A program made the translations under genes and the position numbers. From Cellvibrio sp. UBA7671 (GTDB taxonomy: Bacteria; Pseudomonadota; Gammaproteobacteria; Pseudomonadales; Cellvibrionaceae): DNA of 64,000 bases. Shown here one piece after another: positions 8,218 to 13,216 of this stretch; within the stretch, counting starts at the first letter, position 1, and the number at the start of each line of letters is the position of its first letter. The DNA lies in the NCBI GenBank assembly GCA_002483145.1, contig DLHJ01000014.1, positions 682,001 to 746,000 of the forward strand, written 5' to 3'. A model generated the notes under the pieces. It ran no database searches and was not told the origin of the DNA. It was given only the letters and a program-made list of their open reading frames with translations.

Positions 8218-8659
8218 AAAACTCCGTATGGTTTTTTCAGGCGTAAAAACACCTGCAATAGAATTGCATAGCTGTTAGTTAACAATATTGAAGAACGAGA
8301 ATGGACTTCAGCGGATTGCCCGCCACAAATATTCGTAGTTGCTCTGCAACTGCAGTGGGTACGACAAAGCAGGCGTCGCATTACCAATGCAAAACGGCAA
8401 AAACCGATCCCCCATAGAGCAAGACCGTTAAACAAGATTAGGGAGACAACAGAATTATGTCAACGCATTTTTGTGACGCAGCACCCCTAATAAATTGCAA
8501 CAGCGTATTGCAATTCAATCGAAAATTTATTTCGTGCAGATTAATCTCAACAATTTGTAGTCAATTTCTCACAAATAAATGGATGATTTCCTACAGACAC
8601 ATCTAACCTCAAAAGGTACTGTGCTCGGCAATTTACCAAAAATTTAAGCGAGGCAGAAC
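8218..8659. other. Gene-free prophage stretch with a leader and divergent promoters
   Basis: No convincing gene lies in these 442 bases. The left half would be the leader RNA of the small leftward gene. It has a perfect 6-bp hairpin (AGTTGC, TCT, GCAACT at 8337-8351). The right half (about 8465-8650) is AT-rich and should hold the promoter of the rightward accessory genes, but I cannot pick a clear -35/-10 pair there. A 73-codon frame at 8214-8435 on the minus strand has an unlikely composition and is not called. Confidence 0.5.
8435..8463 (-). promoter_or_regulatory. Sigma-70-like promoter for the 77-residue protein gene
   Basis: On the minus strand a perfect -35 box TTGACA (8458-8463) is followed after 17 bases by TAATCT (8435-8440), a weak -10 box matching only 3 of 6 consensus bases. 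The spacing is ideal. It points leftward to the gene that ends at 7984. Confidence 0.45.
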
Positions 8660-9229
8660 ATGAAGTGGTGGGAAAAGACAATAGAATATCTCTTTATTAT
8701 TAATGGCGTTAAAAATCGAAAATTAAATCTTTCGCCGCTTGATGGTAACCACGAATTGGCAGGAGACTTAATCGCAGCACACGATGCAAAGTTTTTTTTA
8801 ATCGAGTTTAAGTCACAATACTCAGCAATAATTTCGGAACACGAGAAGTTTTATCGATTTGAACTTGCGAAACGGTCATTAGAAAACAGAGACGGCCATC
8901 ATTTTGTTGTTTATGGTGAACTCTCAGAATCAAACCCTTGCACTTTGAAATTGAATGCTCAAACATACTTTTCTCAAATTGAAAAACCTATCGATGATAT
9001 TTTCATTAGTGGTATAGACGGAAGTAATTTTAAAGCTTATCTGCAAGAGTATATTGATTTTAAGATTCCGCCTATTAGCGGATCAGGTGGAGGACGGTCT
9101 TTAAATTTTGGAATGGTAGCTGCAGTGGACACCAAAACAGGTAGCGCAAGCACAATGAGCCTTGATGAGTTCATGATTAACTTAAGCCTCACCAAAAATC
9201 ACACAAAAACTTTTTCCATGGGCATGTAA
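8660..9229 (+). CDS. Accessory prophage protein with a PD-(D/E)XK-like motif
   Basis: Not recognised as a named family. The 189-residue protein begins with an aromatic, acidic helix (MKWWEKTIEYLF). Next come GDLIAAHDAKFFLIEFKSQYS with Asp36, Glu49 and Lys51: an acidic residue, then a hydrophobic strand ending in E-X-K. That is the core pattern of PD-(D/E)XK nucleases, with Glu5/Glu9 as possible helix-1 acids. The C-terminal half has a Gly/Ser turn (SGSGGGRS) and no clear motif. A GAGG ribosome site lies 8 bases before ATG. It and the 81-residue gene after it run opposite to the early operon, as cargo genes often do. A defence or exclusion role is possible but only inferred. Confidence 0.5.
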   Translation: MKWWEKTIEYLFIINGVKNRKLNLSPLDGNHELAGDLIAAHDAKFFLIEFKSQYSAIISEHEKFYRFELAKRSLENRDGHHFVVYGELSESNPCTLKLNAQTYFSQIEKPIDDIFISGIDGSNFKAYLQEYIDFKIPPISGSGGGRSLNFGMVAAVDTKTGSASTMSLDEFMINLSLTKNHTKTFSMGM

Positions 9230-9268
9230 TTAATACCCAATATAAAAATATATCAAAGGGATCTGATA

Positions 9269-9514
9269 ATGATTATTGTGCCAATCTTAGAAAGCCCGTA
9301 TCGTAAAATAAATTTTTATATGTTTATTGACGCCAAGGGATTGTTAATCACCTCCTTTTTCCAAGTTATAGCAAAACCAGATATCAGTTTAGGGTGCTTC
9401 GACACTTTCGATGAAGCATCAGAACTGCTTAACTATTCTCATCTGTTTGATGGAACACTAATTGAAAAACCTGAATCCTTTTTTATAGGTACTACTGAGA
9501 GTTTACAGCTTTAA
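9269..9514 (+). CDS. Hypothetical accessory protein (81 residues)
   Basis: Not recognised. An 81-residue protein rich in Phe, Ile and Leu with no transmembrane-length segment clearly free of charge. It contains CFDTFDEASELLNYSHLF, which looks like a helix-turn segment common in small regulatory or immunity-like proteins. A good ribosome site (AAAGGGATC) precedes ATG 9269. It starts 39 bases after the nuclease-like gene, runs the same way, and is followed by a terminator (9556-9585), so the two form a short operon. It may act with its upstream neighbour, for example as a partner or inhibitor; nothing in the sequence proves this. Confidence 0.5.
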   Translation: MIIVPILESPYRKINFYMFIDAKGLLITSFFQVIAKPDISLGCFDTFDEASELLNYSHLFDGTLIEKPESFFIGTTESLQL

Positions 9515-9555
9515 TAGCTGATGCCTCAAACACCTGAACCACATTAAAAACAATA

Positions 9556-9585
9556 AAGGGCGACCAATTGGCCGCCCTCTTTTAA
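9556..9585 (+). terminator. Terminator after the accessory gene pair
   Basis: Stem AGGGCG ... CGCCCT with an inner CC/GG pair around AATT, followed by CTTTT. It closes the rightward accessory pair. The reverse reading also ends in CCCTTTATT, so it may work weakly for the leftward early operon that converges here. Confidence 0.65.
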
Positions 9586-9722
9586 TCCCAAAAATTATTG
9601 CACTTGTAATACACCTCGACACTTGGACACGCTGTTTTGTGCCCGTAGTACAACAGAAAAATAAAACTCAGCAACAACACAATCCCGACCACATTTAGCA
9701 CTTGATTAAATTTGCCTTTCAT
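9582..9722 (-). CDS. Small single-pass membrane protein (46 residues)
   Basis: A short leftward gene read directly from the sequence: 46 codons from ATG 9720-9722 to TAA 9582-9584. The protein has a short basic start (MKGKFNQ), one hydrophobic segment of about 20 residues (VLNVVGIVLLLSFIFLLYYG, residues 8-27), then a 19-residue tail with two cysteines. A ribosome site AGGTG lies 5-9 bases upstream, overlapping the stop of the lipoprotein gene, with a 3-base gap between the two genes. It is the last gene of the early operon. The function is unknown; a holin-like or exclusion role cannot be told apart from sequence. Confidence 0.55.
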   Translation of the reverse strand: MKGKFNQVLNVVGIVLLLSFIFLLYYGHKTACPSVEVYYKCNNFWD

Positions 9723-9725
9723 AAT

Positions 9726-9896
9726 TCACCTATTTTTTGCAAACACTTTCTTGCCTTCAATTTCACACGTAACCTTTGAATCTTTTGTAGCAATTTGTGT
9801 TACGCATTTAGTTTCGTTGGCAAGATTGATGATTGGCATAGTGTTGCAGCCGGATAAAAAAACGCATACCAATGCAAAATAGATTTTCGGTTTCAT
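9726..9896 (-). CDS. Small prophage lipoprotein (56 residues)
   Basis: A 56-codon gene from ATG 9894-9896 to TGA 9726-9728. The N-terminus is a lipoprotein signal: basic MKPK, a hydrophobic core, then LSGC as a textbook lipobox with Cys17 as the lipidated residue. The mature part is only about 40 residues, with two further cysteines (in TKCVT and VTCEI) that could form a disulfide. Its stop sits 3 bases before the start of the 46-residue membrane protein. Small lipoproteins made from prophage early genes often block superinfection or alter the envelope; that role here is inference. Rz1-type spanins are another option, but no partner Rz is adjacent. Confidence 0.6.
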   Translation of the reverse strand: MKPKIYFALVCVFLSGCNTMPIINLANETKCVTQIATKDSKVTCEIEGKKVFAKNR

Positions 9897-9909
9897 TGAA
9901 AGAACCTCA

Positions 9910-10137
9910 TTAATTGAATATTTTGTATTTACTAATTCCGTTAAGATTTTCTTCCAATGTGTGAAGATTTACTTGATCGGGAGGAACACATAGAACACTT
10001 GCGGCCAACCGACGAGCAGCAATAATTGGAGCAGCTGTACTACTCATCCGCTCGCCATCGATACGAGCCGCATAGGTAGAACCGTTCCAGCGAACCGTGA
10101 TTACATTACTATCTTGCTTTGCTTTGTGATGTGCCAT
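9910..10137 (-). CDS. Hypothetical phage early protein (75 residues)
   Basis: Not recognised by name. A 75-residue protein with a beta-type N-terminal half (ITVRWNGSTYAARIDGERMSS) followed by an Ala-rich helix (APIIAARRLAASVL). This layout recalls small uncharacterised phage proteins sharing the 'YAARIDG...S.A.A..A' pattern, perhaps with a compact nucleic-acid-binding fold. The start is ATG 10135-10137, 13 bases after the stop of the upstream HTH-like gene. It is one of a chain of small leftward early genes behind the replication gene. Confidence 0.55.
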   Translation of the reverse strand: MAHHKAKQDSNVITVRWNGSTYAARIDGERMSSTAAPIIAARRLAASVLCVPPDQVNLHTLEENLNGISKYKIFN

Positions 10138-10150
10138 TGTTAATTACCTT

Positions 10151-10351
10151 TTAGTTCTGACTTAGCCGGTAACGCGCGCCGGATTCCGGCAGGTAGCGAA
10201 CGCGATCATTTACTATTTTTCGCTCTACCAATTTTGCACGCACTAACTTGTTCATTGTTTGGCGGGAGGTTTGCAACTGGTGTTGCGAAATCCACCCTAC
10301 CCCTGTTAATTTTTCCAATACAATTTTGTCATGCTGGCTTAGCTGCATCAT
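10151..10351 (-). CDS. Small winged-helix-like phage protein (66 residues)
   Basis: I place the start at the first of two tandem ATG codons (10349-10351), because AAGGAG lies directly upstream and overlaps the stop of the preceding gene (TAATG arrangement). The protein begins MMQLSQHDKIVLEKLTGVGWISQHQLQT and continues with RQTMNKLVRAKLVERKIV. This is the layout of a winged helix: helix 1, recognition helix, then a wing ending in VRYLPESG. It may be a DNA-binding regulator or replication accessory. The frame stays open to 10387, but the extra N-terminus lies over the upstream gene. Confidence 0.6.
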   Translation of the reverse strand: MMQLSQHDKIVLEKLTGVGWISQHQLQTSRQTMNKLVRAKLVERKIVNDRVRYLPESGARYRLSQN

Positions 10352-10596
10352 TACTCCTTGGGTAGTGGCACTACTGGAATAACCCAATAGTTTTTAAAAC
10401 CAATCAACCAAACGCCTGTGTAAATAATTGAAAGAAAAACTATTCCCCACTGGTTTGATTCAATCGCAGAATAGAACCAAAATGGCTGGCTGATTAATCC
10501 AAAAATACAAGCGTACTTTTTACGGTTTTCATTTGCTTGTTGAGTTAACCACGCGGCCAGCACACCAAAAAATACAATTCCTATTTGTGAAATCAC
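10351..10596 (-). CDS. Small membrane protein (81 residues)
   Basis: An 81-residue hydrophobic protein with about three membrane-spanning segments: residues 2-18 (ISQIGIVFFGVLAAWLT), about 29-43 (ACIFGLISQPFWFYS) and about 51-67 (GIVFLSIIYTGVWLIGF). A positively charged loop (NENRKKY) follows the first. It overlaps the upstream gene by 4 bp and the downstream HTH-like gene by 1 bp, showing tight coupling. No family is recognised. Confidence 0.6.
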   Translation of the reverse strand: MISQIGIVFFGVLAAWLTQQANENRKKYACIFGLISQPFWFYSAIESNQWGIVFLSIIYTGVWLIGFKNYWVIPVVPLPKE

Positions 10597-10883
10597 TTCG
10601 CCACCGCCTTTGATTTACGCTCACGCTTTGGCGCCGCTTGTTTTTTGGTTACCGAAGGTTGCACCCCTTCAACACGTTTTTTTAATTCACCGATAAATAT
10701 TTTGCCTTTGGTGACGGCTTCCGCTTCAGTACCTACACACGCACTTCCAAGGTAATGACCGCGGCACACAGGCCGCCACCCTTCCCCCTTTTCACTTTTG
10801 CCGCGTATGGCACGCACCTCACCGGTTTTAATTTTTTCGTAAAAGGCCTTCTCACCAGCGCTTACATTAGGTATTGGGTTCAT
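10593..10883 (-). CDS. Hypothetical basic phage protein (96 residues)
   Basis: A 96-residue basic protein with a folded N-terminal part (VSAGEKAFYEKIKTGEVRAIRGKSEKGEGWRPVCRGHYLGSACVGT) and a lysine-rich tail (KKQAAPKRERKSKAVAK) that may bind nucleic acid. It overlaps the upstream gene by about 17 bp and the downstream membrane-protein gene by 4 bp. The function is unknown. The product is small and charged, fitting a DNA-associated accessory protein of the early operon. Confidence 0.55.
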   Translation of the reverse strand: MNPIPNVSAGEKAFYEKIKTGEVRAIRGKSEKGEGWRPVCRGHYLGSACVGTEAEAVTKGKIFIGELKKRVEGVQPSVTKKQAAPKRERKSKAVAK

Positions 10884-11091
10884 CGCGTCTGTCCTCTAAT
10901 TGAAAATTATGTTTCTTGCAAAAATCGGCAAGGTGTTCAGGTGATGGGAATCGCAAGCCAACGCAGTTGCCGTCATCGAACGTAAAACACAGCAGTGGTG
11001 TGGATAGCCCTTGGCGCTGTTGCTCGGCGCATTGCTCTATTACCGCGCTCACAAGAAAATCGTTAAATCTGAATTGAGAAAAAGCACTCAT
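10867..11091 (-). CDS. Hypothetical phage early protein (74 residues)
   Basis: Start placed at ATG 11089-11091 (MSAFSQFRFNDF). An AGGGGG purine run lies upstream, and an in-frame ATG at 11112 is also possible; that alternative overlaps the upstream stop. The protein is a small beta-rich domain with CFTFDDGNCVGLRFPSPEHLADFCKKHNF, and its three cysteines could bind metal or form a disulfide. It is unrecognised. It overlaps the next gene by about 17 bp, as part of the compact leftward operon. Confidence 0.5.
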   Translation of the reverse strand: MSAFSQFRFNDFLVSAVIEQCAEQQRQGLSTPLLCFTFDDGNCVGLRFPSPEHLADFCKKHNFQLEDRRDEPNT

Positions 11092-11104
11092 CCCCCTTAC
11101 CCCC

Positions 11105-12079
11105 TTATGCAATTACTGCTTGAACTAGTTGATATTGTTTGCCTTCACGCCGAACCTTGTTTTGCTCTACCAAATATTCCAGAACCTTTTTGGCGGTTTG
11201 GTGCCGCACATTTCCTTCGTTAATTATTCGCCTCACTGCGGGTGGTTGACCGAACTCACCACCTAATATTTTTTGCGCTAATTCGTTTTCATTTGGCGTT
11301 AACTCTGCGCACACTAACGGCGGCTCTTTTGGTTTTTGATTTACAACGGGCACACGTGAAGGCTCTTTTTTTGTTTCTGTGTTTATGGTTAGCTCGCCCC
11401 AAATTCGATTTGATTCCGGCTTGGATTTTTTACCCATGCCGCCCAGGGCGAGAAGGCCAGCGATTGCGCAAATATCGACAATTACCGCTAGGCCTATAAA
11501 TGTGCTTTGGCGAATGGCTTCTGGCGATACACCCAAAGGTATTGCCAGTACAGAGAAAAGCGATTGTGCGTTGCCCTGTGCGGTTTCGCGGTAGCCTTTA
11601 ATTTCTGCTAGTGCCGCATCGCGTTGTTGTTCGAGGATTTTTACATCCTTCGCGGTTTGTATTGCGCGGGTGCGGTAGCTGCCTTGTGCGTCTGCTGCAA
11701 CCAAATTGTTTAACGAATCAATCTGCTGTTGCAGGCTGTTTAGTTGTTGTTTTTTGGTTTGATACTCAAGGCTGTTTTGTTGCGCTGATTGTGTTTGCTG
11801 GTTGTAGGCGTTTTCTAAAAAACCTGTGGTAGCAGCAACGGATATTGCAACTAACACCACTCCGATAATTAACAACAATGCGCCCCCGGCGTTACGCTTT
11901 TTGAGGTAGTAAACACCTGCTGGAAAAAATGAATACTTGCAGGCTTCTAATGCAGTGGCGGTAACAGCGGCCAGCAGTTTTCCGGTTTGGTCAGTCGGCA
12001 TTGAAGACCAGAACAAAACGGTGCTGGCCAGTGTGACCATGCAAAGTAAAAGTGTTGATAATGCGATTGTGAATTTCAT
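11105..12079 (-). CDS. Membrane protein with coiled coil and C-terminal winged-helix-like domain
   Basis: About 324 residues from ATG 12077-12079, chosen because GAGG lies 8 bases upstream and the protein then begins with a hydrophobic segment (MKFTIALSTLLLCMVTLAST). Up to four membrane segments are visible: the N-terminal one, a weaker one near residues 40-62, GALLLIIGVVLVAISVAATTG (about 65-85), and STFIGLAVIVDICAIAGLLAL (about 192-212). A long Gln-rich helix between them (about residues 92-160) looks like a coiled coil. The end has NENELAQKILGGEFGQPPAVRRIINEGNVRHQTAKKVLEYLVEQNKV, which reads as a winged helix. A membrane-anchored protein with a DNA-binding-like tail in a phage early operon is unusual. 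No family is recognised. Confidence 0.6.
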   Translation of the reverse strand: MKFTIALSTLLLCMVTLASTVLFWSSMPTDQTGKLLAAVTATALEACKYSFFPAGVYYLKKRNAGGALLLIIGVVLVAISVAATTGFLENAYNQQTQSAQQNSLEYQTKKQQLNSLQQQIDSLNNLVAADAQGSYRTRAIQTAKDVKILEQQRDAALAEIKGYRETAQGNAQSLFSVLAIPLGVSPEAIRQSTFIGLAVIVDICAIAGLLALGGMGKKSKPESNRIWGELTINTETKKEPSRVPVVNQKPKEPPLVCAELTPNENELAQKILGGEFGQPPAVRRIINEGNVRHQTAKKVLEYLVEQNKVRREGKQYQLVQAVIA

Positions 12080-12089
12080 CCCTAACACC

Positions 12090-12566
12090 TCACACACGCG
12101 GTTCATAAAAGGATTGAAGAATTTTTTGTGCTTCAGCCAAATCTGATAGCGCCTCACTGCGCAACAAGTCGTTTACGTGTCCAGAACGTAAACAATTGCG
12201 ACCGAGAATTACAGCATTGCGGATTTTTTCGATTTGCTTTTCATGCAAAGTGATAGTGCTGCGGCGAGTAATTTTTTTTGATTCCGGTGCAGTCGAGATC
12301 ACGGTTGCGTCCCGATTAGTTGCCGCATCTAAGCCAATAAATGCTGGTGGTGTATCTCCATTATCGATGGCGAGAAATATGCCGTTGTTGGTTGGCATTT
12401 TTTGCATGGTTTGATCCTCTTCGTGTGCAATGATTTGGTTGATTAACAGGGTTTTAAAAACATGGTTGGCCTGCACTTCTGCCCAGGGCACGTATTGGTT
12501 TACGGCTGGGGTTTCGTCGTAGGCTTTTTTCAATTCCGCTTCGGTCACATCACTTGATTTACGCAT
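12090..12566 (-). CDS. Hypothetical phage early protein (158 residues)
   Basis: A 158-residue protein between the 117-residue early gene and the membrane protein gene. The N-terminal part (SDVTEAELKKAYDETPAVNQYVPWAEVQANHVF) is helical. The C-terminal part (HEKQIEKIRNAVILGRNCLRSGHVNDLLRSEALSDLAEAQKIL) is a second helical block. The middle (residues about 60-95) looks less ordered, with many Thr and Asp. It overlaps the preceding gene by 8 bp. Its stop codon lies just upstream of the ribosome site of the membrane protein gene. It does not match a family I know. Confidence 0.55.
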   Translation of the reverse strand: MRKSSDVTEAELKKAYDETPAVNQYVPWAEVQANHVFKTLLINQIIAHEEDQTMQKMPTNNGIFLAIDNGDTPPAFIGLDAATNRDATVISTAPESKKITRRSTITLHEKQIEKIRNAVILGRNCLRSGHVNDLLRSEALSDLAEAQKILQSFYEPRV

Positions 12567-12912
12567 GGGCTTTACTCCCCTTCACGGTTTTAAATTTGCG
12601 TTGGCGGACTGCTTTCATTTCCAAGCGCATTGCTTCGATGTGCTGGCGCACTTCGCGCATCTCTTCGGGCTGCATTTGCGCAATGGTTTCTTCAATCTGA
12701 AAGTGCGTGCAGTAGGTCAATAACCACCACGCCTCACAGCGGCGCAGGCGGCTGTGAAAATCTTCTGTTTGCAGTTCTGGCTGACCGGCAATGAACGCCT
12801 CGCGCTCGGCCTTGGGCTTTTTGGTGAATAGCTCCCATGCCATGCAATCAGCGCGGAACCACTGCCCTCTCGGGTCAACTGGATCGGTTAAAAAGTGGGG
12901 CAAATTGCTCAT
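12559..12912 (-). CDS. Hypothetical phage early protein (117 residues)
   Basis: Start placed at ATG 12910-12912 (MSNLPHFLTDPVDPRG), which has AGAGGAAATC upstream; the frame stays open to 13023, but that part is built from the repeat array at 12961 and beyond. The protein has many Glu, Arg and Trp residues (RRCEAWWLLTYCTHFQIEETIAQMQPEEMREVRQHIEAMRLEM), pointing to paired helices. Its end is basic (VRQRKFKTVKG). It is the first of the small genes downstream of the replication protein and may be an accessory to replication. The function is unknown. Confidence 0.55.
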   Translation of the reverse strand: MSNLPHFLTDPVDPRGQWFRADCMAWELFTKKPKAEREAFIAGQPELQTEDFHSRLRRCEAWWLLTYCTHFQIEETIAQMQPEEMREVRQHIEAMRLEMKAVRQRKFKTVKGSKAHA

Positions 12913-12960
12913 GAGATTTCCTCTTTTTAAAACCCTGTTAGGGGGGGTAACCCTAAAACC

Positions 12961-13165
12961 GTTAATTTCGTTAATTTCGTTAATCGCCAGTAACCACGCG
13001 GGTTTCAGGAGAACCACTTTCAAAAGCAGCGTTAATTTGGTGTTAATTTCAGTACATCGATTTGTTAACAGTGATTAACAGACGATTAACACTTGAAAAA
13101 CTTGTAAACCATTGATACAGAAGACAAATAAAACAAATTAACGTAATTAACGGTTTACACTGGAT
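12961..13165. repeat. Iteron-like array of GTTAAT/ATTAAC motifs
   Basis: Three abutting 9-bp units GTTAATTTC, GTTAATTTC, GTTAATCGC occupy 12961-12987. Further copies follow: GTTAATTT at 13031, GTTAATTTC at 13042, and ATTAAC or GTTAAC at about 13064, 13074 and 13085. Two more ATTAAC motifs lie at about 13137 and 13145. That is about ten copies in 200 bp, in both orientations, between the replication gene and the small early genes. Arrays like this are typical of replication origins or clustered operator sites. Confidence 0.65.
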
Positions 13166-13216
13166 ACCACCTATGTTTTTAATGCCCTTTATACAAAGAC
13201 AAAAAAAACAGTAAAA

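Noticed and set aside
8214..8435. A 73-codon minus-strand frame before the 77-residue gene
   Set aside because: Odd composition (many Cys, Arg, Leu), no recognisable pattern, and it fills the leader downstream of a good promoter. Coding is not supported.
12913..13023. N-terminal extension of the 117-residue early protein (INEINEINGF)
   Set aside because: These residues come from reading through the 9-bp repeat array, and a good ribosome site supports the later ATG at 12910-12912.
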